This document shows, in pieces, positions 52,654 through 61,369 of a stretch of DNA of 64,000 nt. The translations under genes and the position numbers were made by a program. The notes under the pieces were generated by a model. The model worked only from the letters and a program-made list of their open reading frames with translations. It did not search any database and was not told the DNA's origin. The stretch is taken from the NCBI GenBank assembly GCA_030679955.1, contig JAUXSF010000024.1, forward strand, positions 62,001-126,000, read 5' to 3'. Position 1 is the first letter of the stretch. Every line of letters begins with the position of its first letter. The DNA is from Chlamydiales bacterium. Lineage in GTDB: Bacteria > Chlamydiota > Chlamydiia > Chlamydiales > JAJFMA01.

Positions 52654-55600
52654 TTAGGCCTTGCGTAGCTTAAGTCTGGCTTCTTCGTTACGCTCTTCCC
52701 TTTCGTGGAAGTAAAGCATAATTGGTGCGCAAACAAATAAGGATCCCAGAGTACCGACGATAACACCGATTGCCATCACCAAAGAGAATCCGAATAACGC
52801 GCTTCCACCAAACAATACTAGGCATAACAAGACGAGTAATGTTGTGCCGGAGGTCATCAAAGTTCGGCTAAGTGTGATGTTCAATGCATGGTTGACCATG
52901 TCACGGAACTCTAACTTGCGTAGAACCTTGACGTCTTCACGGATACGGTCAAAAACGATGATGGTATCGTTCAACGAGTAACCGATAATCATCATGACCG
53001 CACCTACAATCTCCAGGTCTAACTGAACAGAGAAACCCATGAGATGGAAGAGCGACAGAACTCCTAACGAGACCACAACGTCAATTGCTAGGCCTATAAC
53101 CGCCGATATAGCGTACTTAAACTCAAAGCGGAAGGTGATATAGAGCAGGATAGCCAACAAAGCTAAGCCTAGAGCCCAGAGAGCGTTGTTGCGCATTGTT
53201 TCTGAGAATTGTCCGCTCATAACAGTCCACTGGCTTTCTAGATGATCTAGGTCAGCCTTACGGATCTGTAAGCCCTCGTCCGCTAACGCCTTCACAACCC
53301 AATCAATACGTGGGTTTTGCTGGTAAGCGTAGTCATAAGGAGCGTCAGGCAATTCCAATGGTAAGCCGTAGAAAGGTCTGCCAGATTCCTCAACACCCAT
53401 ACCAAGCTGAATCTTGAGTTGTGTGGGTCTGCTTAACTGCTTTACCTGTACGTCTTTACTTGCAATGCCATGCTTCTCAAGAGCTTTCTTTACCGCTAAG
53501 CGATAGCTTTCTGTCAAATTAGGCTGCTCTTGTAGTTCAGCAGTCAATGCATAACCACCTGTGAAGTCCATGCCCAAAATAGTGCTCTTCTGCGCCCACA
53601 AGCTATAAATGCTGATAGCACTCAATACCGCAACAATCATCAACGCTGGCTTTGCATAACCCAAGAAATTAACCTTGGTGTCATGAATCCAGTGCGACAT
53701 CTTAAGTTCCTTGTGATTGGGGTTCTGTACCCAGCCAGCAAAGAAGAAGCGTGTCATGAACAATCCAGTAAACATGGATGACACGATACCGATGATGATG
53801 ATGGTCGCGAAACCTTTCACCGGTCCAGAATCAAACTGCGTCAAAATTAACGCTGCTAAGATTGTGGTGATGTTGGAGTCGATGATGGCACTAAAGGCTT
53901 TTCTATAGCCTGCTTGCATCGCAGAGGCTAAACGACCCGATTTCAAGAATTCCTCACGGAAACGCTCGAAAACTAGTACGTTAGCATCTACAGCCATACC
54001 GATGGTCAGAACCAAACCAGCGATGCCCGATAGTGTTAGCGCCGCGCCAATGTTCTGTAGAACACCCCACATGATGAAGAGGTTCAAGATAACGGCGACG
54101 GAAGCAACTATACCAGCAAAGCGGTAGTAACCAACCATAGCGATAACTACGGCAACGATAGCTATTAGAGAGGCTCTAACACCTTTCGATCGCTCTTCTA
54201 AACCGAGGTCAGGGCTAATGTTCTCTTCAGCAAGGATCTTCGGCGTAAAGCTTAAAGAGCCAGCTTTCAAGTCTGCTGCTAACTGATTGACTTCTCTTTG
54301 TGAGAAGCGACCAGTAATACGTGCACGATCTCTCAATGCCGCTTGCAATGTAGGAGCGCTGATCACGCGATCGTTTAAGACAACCGCCATGCGCCAGCCT
54401 TCACCACCAGTGTAGGTTTCACGCTGAGTGCCAGCTACTTGCTCTTTTGAAAACTGTGAAGTCCAAGCATAGAAGTCATCGCGTGGGTCGCCACTACGAT
54501 TACCTTCATAGCTGCTCTTAACTTCAAAGCTTAGCATATTACCTTCGGAAGGGTCATAGCCAGCGGCGATGTTGGTTAAGCTAGAACCTTCCAATGCGTA
54601 GTTGTGGAAGATAAACACTAACGGATGTGTGTTGCCACCCCACTCACTGAAATCTTCACCTTTGTACATGGCAACAGATGACAGAGCGTCGTTCAAGGCG
54701 CCACTAACTTGCTTTTCAGCAGGATTAGCTAGTCTTAAACCATTATCCCATAGTGTTCTTGCATGCTCAGAACGTGGACGCATCACATCAGCGTTCCCGC
54801 CGAGATGCCTCCAGGCAATAGCATTGATGCCATCCATATCTTTACGGTTGGTAACAACAGCTTCGTTCCATACTTGTTGCAAGAATTGGTTTGCGGCAGT
54901 TGTCACTTCACGATTTTCTGTCATATCCGCAGCACGACGTGGCGGTGGACCGAACTTTTCGTTAATGATGTGGAAATACATGGTCGAGGCTTTAACAAGC
55001 TCCGAGGCTGATAGTCCTTGAGATCCAGGGAAATCTAGGACTACGTTGGAACCTTCCAGCCTGATGGAACGTTCAGCTACACCCATTTTGTTGATACGGA
55101 CGTAGAGTTCGTTCATCGCTTGCTTAAGATCTTCAGGATCGGTCACAAGCTTGCCATTTTGGTCTGTTAGACCAATACGTACTGTCTTACCGCCCGAAAG
55201 GTCCAAGCCCCACTTCAAAACTTTACTGTCGTCGCCACGGAAGTATTTGCGCGTGCTCAACAATAAATTATCCCAATATACGTTGCTCGTTGGCTTTGGC
55301 ACGTAGTAGCGATTGACGGGGTTCAGGTCAACTTGAGCGGCCTGATATTCGTCGCGCCACTTTAAGAGATCTTCGTGCATCTTGTCTTCGATGCGGTTCA
55401 GCGTTAAAATGCGCTGTTCAACATCAGTAAAGTCAAGAACGGCATAGTGTCTGCTGCCTTTTACAGTGAAATCTTCTCGTGTCGATTTAAGCAAGTTGTC
55501 ATAGAAATTCGGCAGACGGAAGATGTAGTCATGGCTAAATTCTTTAGCAACGCCCCAGGAATTTCCTGGATAGTGCATGAAGCCATGCTGCTCCATCAAC

Positions 55601-57228
55601 TTAACCAATGCATTAAAGTCTTTGGCTAGATCTTTGCCTGTCTCGGCCGATGGAATCTCACGATATTTCTGAATGATGTCCTGTAGACCGCGTGCAATAA
55701 CGTATACACCGTCGGTTTCAAAACCTTCAGGAATATTCTTGCTATCCATCGCTGGAGCATAAATGACCAAGCCTAGACGCTGATCCTGCGGTGTCTCTGT
55801 CAGATACTTGCTGTAAGTACGAACAGGATAAACATCGCGAGTTAGATCGCCTTGCTTGGGAACCCATGTTCCTTCCAAAAGCCCCTGCAGCTGGTCGACT
55901 TCGCGCTCTGCCAAATTATTCAATTTGAAGGCGAGGAAGCTCTTGCTGTCATTGAGTGTACTCAATGCTACGGCGTAACCGTCTCCTTTTGGAACAAGAT
56001 TTTCATCAGTGTCTTGCGAAACAGTGGCGATCTCACCAATTAAGAATTGGTTGATTCTGTCTTTTAGATAAGCTTCGTCTTCGCTTGAAGGAGAGGAAGA
56101 TAGGATCTTCTGGACGTCATCATAGAGGTTAATTACAACCTCAGCGCCGACCCAATCAATCATCAAAGACTTAACGTAAGGATTTCGTCCATGCAGGTTA
56201 ATTGTCTGCTGCTTCGTAGTGGCATCATAGCCTACTTGGTCAGCCAACTCCTTGCGCACTTTTGAAACAGTTAGAGGCTTGGCGCCTTTATCGAAACTTT
56301 CTGTATTGGCTTGTAGAACGGTCGTTGCTTCTGACAAAACACCCAGCTGTTGATCCAACAACGCAATACGCTCACGCGCTTGAGGCTCTAATCGAGCTCC
56401 ATCAGTGCCTTTGATCGCTTGCTTTTGCGCAGTAATCTTAGTCGCTAATGTTTTGAACTGAGCGATTAGCGCCTTGCTAGCACTCTCTTCAGACGTATCT
56501 GTCGCCTGAGAGTAAGTAGCTGCAATACGTTTGAATATGGGTGCTTGGGCTTTAGCAAGAACCTTCTTAGCTTCCACTATATCTTGTGCAAGGTTTAATG
56601 CGATTTCTTGCTGAGCATCATTCAATTCACCTGAAGCAACTGACTGCACTTGTCGTGCTTGACTGCTTGGACCGCCAAGAGCTGCCGCAAGATACGCTAC
56701 ACGATCGTTAACTAGCTCGCGGTATAACTCAGAGGGTTGACCTTGCGCATCAAATCGTTCAGAAAACTGGAACAACTGAGGGATATCCTTCGCATCAAGG
56801 CGTACGCCGATGCGTCTTTCTACCGTTACGACTACGTTAAGGTCTTCGATAGCCGATTGACCTAGCTGTAGTTGAGCGGGAACGAATGGAATCATTGTGC
56901 CAGCACGTGGCAAAAATGCTCGGAAGCGCTGTGCTTCTCCGCTATTTGCAAAGACGACGTCGATAAGGCGAGGTTCCGCCGCACGAACTTCAATCTTAGT
57001 GGGACGCACGTGAAGTAGGTCGCTAAAGGACTCAAGCCATTTAACGGAATCTTCCTCCATATTGTCGACTCTAGCGACAATGCCTCCTGCTACATCAAAA
57101 GCCCTTTCTTGCCCAATAGGCTGCTTCAAAGGCTTCGTGTAATAGAAGACGGTTGGTAGGATGTTATACAGAGTAATACATAGGACAGCGACAATAAGTA
57201 TGAGCTGCCAGCGTTTTTGCCTTTCCAT
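52654..57228 (-). CDS. secDF: Fused SecDF protein-export membrane subunit
   Basis: 1524 residues from the ATG at 57228 (MERQKRWQLILIV), much longer than a typical SecDF (~750). Chlamydial SecDF (CT448) is also a very large fusion. After TM1 there is a long periplasmic region with Ala/Gln-rich coiled-coil stretches before the usual P1 domain (KVLKWGLDLSGGKTVRIGLT). The SecD membrane core is seen in FTPKILAEENISPDLG and LTIGMAVDANVLVFERFREE; the SecF core in LGMDFTGGYALTAE and GYSLNDTIIVFDRIRED. It uses proton motive force to pull secreted proteins out of SecYEG. Monocistronic, with its own strong terminator. Confidence 0.96.
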   Translation of the reverse strand: MERQKRWQLILIVAVLCITLYNILPTVFYYTKPLKQPIGQERAFDVAGGIVARVDNMEEDSVKWLESFSDLLHVRPTKIEVRAAEPRLIDVVFANSGEAQRFRAFLPRAGTMIPFVPAQLQLGQSAIEDLNVVVTVERRIGVRLDAKDIPQLFQFSERFDAQGQPSELYRELVNDRVAYLAAALGGPSSQARQVQSVASGELNDAQQEIALNLAQDIVEAKKVLAKAQAPIFKRIAATYSQATDTSEESASKALIAQFKTLATKITAQKQAIKGTDGARLEPQARERIALLDQQLGVLSEATTVLQANTESFDKGAKPLTVSKVRKELADQVGYDATTKQQTINLHGRNPYVKSLMIDWVGAEVVINLYDDVQKILSSSPSSEDEAYLKDRINQFLIGEIATVSQDTDENLVPKGDGYAVALSTLNDSKSFLAFKLNNLAEREVDQLQGLLEGTWVPKQGDLTRDVYPVRTYSKYLTETPQDQRLGLVIYAPAMDSKNIPEGFETDGVYVIARGLQDIIQKYREIPSAETGKDLAKDFNALVKLMEQHGFMHYPGNSWGVAKEFSHDYIFRLPNFYDNLLKSTREDFTVKGSRHYAVLDFTDVEQRILTLNRIEDKMHEDLLKWRDEYQAAQVDLNPVNRYYVPKPTSNVYWDNLLLSTRKYFRGDDSKVLKWGLDLSGGKTVRIGLTDQNGKLVTDPEDLKQAMNELYVRINKMGVAERSIRLEGSNVVLDFPGSQGLSASELVKASTMYFHIINEKFGPPPRRAADMTENREVTTAANQFLQQVWNEAVVTNRKDMDGINAIAWRHLGGNADVMRPRSEHARTLWDNGLRLANPAEKQVSGALNDALSSVAMYKGEDFSEWGGNTHPLVFIFHNYALEGSSLTNIAAGYDPSEGNMLSFEVKSSYEGNRSGDPRDDFYAWTSQFSKEQVAGTQRETYTGGEGWRMAVVLNDRVISAPTLQAALRDRARITGRFSQREVNQLAADLKAGSLSFTPKILAEENISPDLGLEERSKGVRASLIAIVAVVIAMVGYYRFAGIVASVAVILNLFIMWGVLQNIGAALTLSGIAGLVLTIGMAVDANVLVFERFREEFLKSGRLASAMQAGYRKAFSAIIDSNITTILAALILTQFDSGPVKGFATIIIIGIVSSMFTGLFMTRFFFAGWVQNPNHKELKMSHWIHDTKVNFLGYAKPALMIVAVLSAISIYSLWAQKSTILGMDFTGGYALTAELQEQPNLTESYRLAVKKALEKHGIASKDVQVKQLSRPTQLKIQLGMGVEESGRPFYGLPLELPDAPYDYAYQQNPRIDWVVKALADEGLQIRKADLDHLESQWTVMSGQFSETMRNNALWALGLALLAILLYITFRFEFKYAISAVIGLAIDVVVSLGVLSLFHLMGFSVQLDLEIVGAVMMIIGYSLNDTIIVFDRIREDVKVLRKLEFRDMVNHALNITLSRTLMTSGTTLLVLLCLVLFGGSALFGFSLVMAIGVIVGTLGSLFVCAPIMLYFHEREERNEEARLKLRKA

Positions 57229-57330
57229 TGCAGAATCTTCCTTAGGTGGTTCTAAGAAGAGCGAATTGTGATAATACACAGATCATAAACGGGAAGACTA
57301 CCATGCGGTATATCATTCTGTCTACGGAAA

Positions 57331-57403
57331 TTATACCCCACTTGGTGTCAAACTTTGAATTTGGACTGTGCCAAATCAAAGTTTGACACCAAGTGGGGTA
57401 TAA
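57331..57403. repeat. TA-ended palindromic element (MITE-like), short copy
   Basis: Perfect 28-base inverted arms at 57331-57358 and 57376-57403, starting TTATACCCCACTTGGTGTCA, with an inner ATTTGG/CCAAAT pair. The ends carry TA, as expected for a Tc1/mariner or IS630-type target. A diverged copy with a longer interior is at 61171-61330. It sits between the secDF start and the ntt terminators. No transposase gene is seen in the window. Confidence 0.8.
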
Positions 57404-57404
57404 A

Positions 57405-57459
57405 AAAGCCTCGACAAGTCGAGGCTTTGGAAAAGCGACGGTGATGAAACCGTCGCTTT
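57405..57459 (-). terminator. Double terminator hairpins after ntt
   Basis: Two perfect stems: AAAGCGACGGT / ACCGTCGCTTT (57432-57442 and 57449-57459) and AAAGCCTCGAC / GTCGAGGCTTT (57405-57415 and 57418-57428). On the minus strand the second is followed by a run of T. They lie within 75 bases of the ntt stop. Confidence 0.88.
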
Positions 57460-57475
57460 ATAAAGAACGAAGTGA

Positions 57476-59017
57476 TTATGCGCTGGCTGAAGGAGCCTGT
57501 GCTGCCAATCTTTCTTCTTCTTCTTTTTTTGCGTAACGCACTTGGAACATCTTGTTCAAAGCAACAACGGCTACTAGCCATGCTGCTACAATGAATACCA
57601 AGATGACTGCAATGTACGGTGTAATGACCGATAGTGCACCAACGAAGGTGAACAAGAAGATCTGGATAGCAGATCCACCGGATTTACCCATACGTGCGCC
57701 CACAACGTCAACCGCTGCTTTACCCTTAACTTTAGATTCTGCATCCAATGGGATGTAGGTCATCTCTTTAGTTGGGTCAAACAGAGAGTACTTTGTGGAT
57801 TTGCTCATAATGTTCTGAGCAGCACCGAATAGTACAGCCAACATTAATGGTGTGGTGCCCATCGCGGCAGCCATCCAATCCAATCTGTCGCCACCGATCA
57901 TAAAGGCAAAGAAGCCAATACCGGTGATTAGCAATACAACTGGTGTGAATAGCGCGGAGAATTTCCAGCCCATTCTACGGATCAGGTTACCGCCAACCAG
58001 CAGCATCATCAAGAAGGTTACAGTTCCTGTCACAAAGCTGAACTTGCCCATAAAGGCGCCGTAAGCGTTTGGATCAGGGTACTGCATCTTAAGTTGTGAC
58101 TTCCAGGTAACTTCGATCAAGTTGATGGAGATACCGTAAGCCATAACCAAAATGGTCAAGCATAGCAGGTATGGAGAACGTGCGATGAACATAAAGCTCT
58201 CGCCGATACCCATTTTGAGTTTGTTCTTCTCTTTCTTCTTCTCGTTTGGATCGTAGAAGCGTGGGTCAGGAAGAACGTTGCGATCCATCCACCAGTAAGC
58301 AGCTATGATAACGAAGCCCATAACAACTACTGTACCCATCAACCAGTTAAGGCTATAGCCCCAAGGATCGATGTTTGCTGGTAATGTACCACGAACGTCA
58401 GAGAAGTAAGTAATCAACGGTCCAGAGAACATCAACGCGACGTTGAAGCCCAAGCCAAAGATAGTGTAGAAACGCTTGGATTCGCCAATACGTGTGATTT
58501 GGTTAGCAAAGCCCCAGAATAACAGAGACAATACAGCGCTACCCCAAAGTTCTGACATGATGTAGAACAAGGAGCTTGTCCAGTGCTGTGCAGCCAAAAC
58601 AAAGCTATTCCAGCCTTCTGGCAACCACGATTGCATCGCCGTTGCTGTTTCATTAGAAAGCTCTAGAGCCTCTTTATATGGGTAAAATACCACAGGGAAC
58701 AGACCAAAGAAGGCAATGAAGAAGCCTACAGTGATGTAAAAAAGTGTCGGTCTGCTAACAGTGTTACTTAACCATGAGTAGATAATCATGAAGATTAAGG
58801 CGGCTGGTACTGTTCCTACAGTTTTTAGGAACGGGATCGCCGCAGCACCTGCGTCGATAACTACGATAGCGTCTTTCGTGTCACGAAGCACTGTGTAGTT
58901 AAAGGAAATACAGAATGCCATAATAAGCATTGGGATGAGCTTCTTAAGCTCAAAGTTGTGGACGGGCCATATAAACGCTCGCCACTTCCCAAATTCTTGT
59001 TCAGTTGTTTTCGCCAT
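57476..59017 (-). CDS. ntt: ATP/ADP translocase (NTT family, Npt1-like)
   Basis: 513 residues from the ATG at 59017 (MAKTTEQEFGKWR); the frame extends to 59050. About 12 membrane helices. The start ELKKLIPMLIMAFCISFNYT followed by VLRDTKDAIVV, the WGFANQITRIGESKRFYTIF loop, and the late ESKVKGKAAVDVVGARMGKS segment are hallmark regions of non-mitochondrial nucleotide transporters of Chlamydiae and Rickettsiales. They exchange host ATP for bacterial ADP. Position upstream of a CT066-like gene and ytgA matches CT065 (npt1), which argues for the ATP/ADP exchanger, but substrate is not proven by sequence. Confidence 0.96.
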   Translation of the reverse strand: MAKTTEQEFGKWRAFIWPVHNFELKKLIPMLIMAFCISFNYTVLRDTKDAIVVIDAGAAAIPFLKTVGTVPAALIFMIIYSWLSNTVSRPTLFYITVGFFIAFFGLFPVVFYPYKEALELSNETATAMQSWLPEGWNSFVLAAQHWTSSLFYIMSELWGSAVLSLLFWGFANQITRIGESKRFYTIFGLGFNVALMFSGPLITYFSDVRGTLPANIDPWGYSLNWLMGTVVVMGFVIIAAYWWMDRNVLPDPRFYDPNEKKKEKNKLKMGIGESFMFIARSPYLLCLTILVMAYGISINLIEVTWKSQLKMQYPDPNAYGAFMGKFSFVTGTVTFLMMLLVGGNLIRRMGWKFSALFTPVVLLITGIGFFAFMIGGDRLDWMAAAMGTTPLMLAVLFGAAQNIMSKSTKYSLFDPTKEMTYIPLDAESKVKGKAAVDVVGARMGKSGGSAIQIFLFTFVGALSVITPYIAVILVFIVAAWLVAVVALNKMFQVRYAKKEEEERLAAQAPSASA

Positions 59018-59097
59018 TATTTTTCCTAGTTCATCGTTTGGCAGGCCCACCGCGCGAATTGCGGCTCCCTGCGATAGATACTTTTTTTGAGAAACCT

Positions 59098-59126
59098 AGT
59101 ATATAGTATTTGCCTCTTAAACACAA
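59098..59126 (-). promoter_or_regulatory. Candidate promoter of ntt
   Basis: On the minus strand TTGTGT (59126-59121), a 17-base spacer and TATACT (59103-59098) precede ntt by about 80 bases. Both boxes fit a sigma-70-type consensus reasonably well. Confidence 0.45.
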
Positions 59127-59608
59127 GGGAGAACGCAAAGTTGAAATGGACTTAGTGGACGAGGACCTTGTAGGCTAAGTAGACGTGGTAACCCTTTGTG
59201 CACATAGTCCAGTGTTCTAATCTAGAACGCAGTTGGCATTTGGCCTTGGGCAATGGATTCGCGATTTACTATCGAACTACTCATGGGAGCATTAACAGCA
59301 TGTTCCGCTGCCTTATCATAATCTGTGAAATATGTATAAAAATTACCTTGTCTCCCTGGACGCCCATAATAAATGGGGGTTATCGCATAAATATCTACAT
59401 CCCAAATATCTCATCAGAGCTGCTTCTGTCGAGCGGCCACTCACCTGGTATTCCTGCGTTGGCTAACATACCACCAATTACCTTCAAAGATTAAGTATGC
59501 GCTTTCCCGCATCTAGCTGCTGGCTGGTTTACAATAGATGCGAGATTGATTAAAACATATCATCCTTAAAATCATGGCTTTAGGATAATAGATTTGATGT
59601 AGTCAGAG
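59127..59608. other. Gene-free interval between ntt and the 2H protein
   Basis: No frame here has convincing composition or a Shine-Dalgarno; a 98-codon plus-strand frame at 59198-59494 was judged spurious. The interval holds TGGACTTAGTGGACGAGGAC near 59147-59166, related in reverse to the GTCCAC repeat at 19637. Confidence 0.5.
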
Positions 59609-60148
59609 TCATTTGTTTAGGTGAAACACTTCGACAATATCAAAAACTGTTCGTTTTGATGTTGTATGTACGGACAATAGATGAATAGAAGTTACAAAAA
59701 ATTTTGGATGCATGAAATTTGAAGCATTGGAAAGGTAATCCCCTAATCTACTAAAAGATTTTATCGGCACGCTTCCCAATAGTATATGTGCCTTCAATTC
59801 ACTTTTTGCCGGTCTGATGCCGAGTTCTCCTAACAAAATGAAAAGTCTTTTTTGTAAGGCTAATAAGACCGGAGAGTCCTCCACGCCAACTTGCAAAATG
59901 CCACTCGAATGTCCATGACTAGAGTAATTAACCCCTTTCAGCTCGATCGAAATTGGTTCGGAGATAATTTCTCGTAAGACTTCCCTTACTTTATCTAACC
60001 GTACATTATTTATTTGGCCCAAGGGAAACAGTGATATAAAGTAACTATATTCGTCCTGCCAGGTCGCATCAGGAAGTGCATAACACAGCGTGGCGAGCCG
60101 TTTTGCAACATCTTTGGGCAAACATATGGCGACAACAAGACTTTCCAT
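59609..60148 (-). CDS. Degenerate 2H phosphoesterase-like protein (ThpR/LigT-like)
   Basis: 179 residues. The layout matches RNA 2',3'-cyclic phosphodiesterases: VVAICLPKDVAKRLATL at the start, WQDEYSYFISLFPLG where the first HxTxxFLG normally stands, then LKAHILLGSVPI where the second HxTxxR stands. The first His is replaced by Tyr/Phe and the second motif keeps His but has lost Thr. So it is probably a non-classical or inactive member. No Shine-Dalgarno is seen and a terminator lies just upstream, so it is expressed separately from the next gene upstream. Low confidence in any activity. Confidence 0.6.
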   Translation of the reverse strand: MESLVVAICLPKDVAKRLATLCYALPDATWQDEYSYFISLFPLGQINNVRLDKVREVLREIISEPISIELKGVNYSSHGHSSGILQVGVEDSPVLLALQKRLFILLGELGIRPAKSELKAHILLGSVPIKSFSRLGDYLSNASNFMHPKFFVTSIHLLSVHTTSKRTVFDIVEVFHLNK

Positions 60149-60178
60149 AGTTTTTTTGTAACAGATTGCTTATTAAGC

Positions 60179-60216
60179 AAAAAGCCCTTCGAAGCAAACG
60201 CTTAGAAGGGCTTTTT
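60179..60216 (-). terminator. Terminator after the conserved basic protein gene
   Basis: AAAAAGCCCTTC (60179-60190) pairs perfectly with GAAGGGCTTTTT (60205-60216). The stem lies 33 bases past the stop of the 60249 gene, with T residues on the minus strand. Confidence 0.85.
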
Positions 60217-60248
60217 TAGCTGTCATTGGATGACTGCTAGGTAACGTA

Positions 60249-60770
60249 TTAAACTTTAGCTAATTCGCCAGGAACGCCAGAAGCAATAAAGTTGTTAACG
60301 TGTGTGATGGTTTCCACGTATGAGTTCCAAAGCTCAGGCTCAACGCGGCCATGGCGAATAGAAGCGATCAATTCGCGCTTAATGCTGCGGAGATCTTTCT
60401 TTGGAGTTAGTTTACGAACCATGTCCTTGTCACCAGCTAGACGGGCCATGTTCAACATGCGCTCTAAGTCTTGCTTTGTGAAGGAGATTTGATCACGACG
60501 CTTGCGAGAACCGCGAGCTGCACGAGGCTTAGGAGGAACTGTGATTGGCTTTTCTACACCAGTAACGTATTGTTTAATTAGAGTAGTGAGGTGCTTTGGG
60601 TTTTCGCCTTTCATTTTACGCATAGTGAAATGGTGCATGTATCCACCAGTAGAAACTGGCAAATAACGGCAAATATCATTTTCTTTGCGTGCGCCAATCT
60701 TTTTGATCGCCTGTGAAATGAGAAGTTCTAGATCTTTAATGTCTGTTTTGGTGTGTTTGTCACCACTCAT
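60249..60770 (-). CDS. Conserved basic protein, probable CT066 counterpart by position
   Basis: 173 residues, start with an AAGGTAGG Shine-Dalgarno. Rich in Lys and Arg, with a central Pro/Arg linker (ITVPPKPRAARGSRKRRDQI) between two helical halves. The N-terminal half has ENDICRYLPVSTGGYMHHFT, the C-terminal half FTKQDLERMLNMARLAGDKD and IKRELIASIRHGRVEP. No enzyme motif. The linker suggests nucleic-acid binding, perhaps a nucleoid or RNA-associated protein. Its place between ntt and ytgA matches CT066 in C. trachomatis (from memory); sequence equivalence was not checked. Followed by a clear terminator. Confidence 0.7.
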   Translation of the reverse strand: MSGDKHTKTDIKDLELLISQAIKKIGARKENDICRYLPVSTGGYMHHFTMRKMKGENPKHLTTLIKQYVTGVEKPITVPPKPRAARGSRKRRDQISFTKQDLERMLNMARLAGDKDMVRKLTPKKDLRSIKRELIASIRHGRVEPELWNSYVETITHVNNFIASGVPGELAKV

Positions 60771-61170
60771 GATTTACCTACCTTGTTGTTTTCCTTAATG
60801 AATCTTTCTTTACTCGCATGCCATCACTGTATCAGTTCTCCGCAGCATGCAGTTTTTCTTTAACTTCGCACTTGACCAACCCACTTAAAAAGCGGTTCTC
60901 CGTTGTTTGTGCGGCTTAATCGGTCAAATACTAATTCTCCTTGTGAACACTACCTGAGCTGCATCAATCTAAAATTTCTCCATATAGATGGATGCCTTTG
61001 TGGCAAGTTCGTTAATTTACTAAGTTGAAAATTTATAGAATTATAAGATTTTGCGCAACATAAAAACCTGGGATTAGATCCAGTATCACGCAATATTGGT
61101 ATTTTTTGTTAATCGTCGCTGAAGATTATGCACACATAAAGTGAATCATTTGTTTGCTGAAAATGGTCTC
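60771..61170. other. Gene-free interval upstream of the conserved basic protein
   Basis: About 400 bases of AT-rich DNA without a supported frame, between the divergent basic-protein gene and the palindromic element at 61171. It probably holds the promoters of both flanking transcripts, but no convincing -35/-10 pair stood out. No tRNA-like cloverleaf was seen. Confidence 0.5.
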
Positions 61171-61330
61171 TAATACCTCACTCGGTGTCAAATTTTGATT
61201 TTGGCGTACGAGCCCCCCTAGGTTAATCGATCAGCACTGGTTTAATAATAGATATGAACCCATCTATGATCGTTTAACCGCAGGCTTCGGCAAAGTGCAA
61301 ATTCCAAGTTTGACACCGAGAGGGGTATAG
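61171..61330. repeat. TA-ended inverted-repeat element (MITE-like), long copy
   Basis: The left end TAATACCTCACTCGGTGTCA (61171-61190) and the right end, reading TTTGACACCGAGAGGGGTAT, match the arms of the element at 57331-57403 with several substitutions. The interior is about 100 bases and holds a second dyad (GGTTAATCGATCA and TGATCGTTTAACC). It lies 40 bases upstream of the mrp start and could influence its transcription. Confidence 0.75.
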
Positions 61331-61369
61331 TCTAAACTACTTTTTTTCTGAACGTAAAGTCGATGTCAT

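Noticed and set aside
59198-59494. 98-codon plus-strand frame between ntt and the 2H gene
   Set aside because: No Shine-Dalgarno, Cys/Ile-rich erratic composition, no recognisable motif; lies in a repeat-bearing gap.
60771-61170. tRNA or other structured RNA in the long intergenic gap
   Set aside because: No cloverleaf, no conserved T-loop sequence and no terminator-like stem found by eye.
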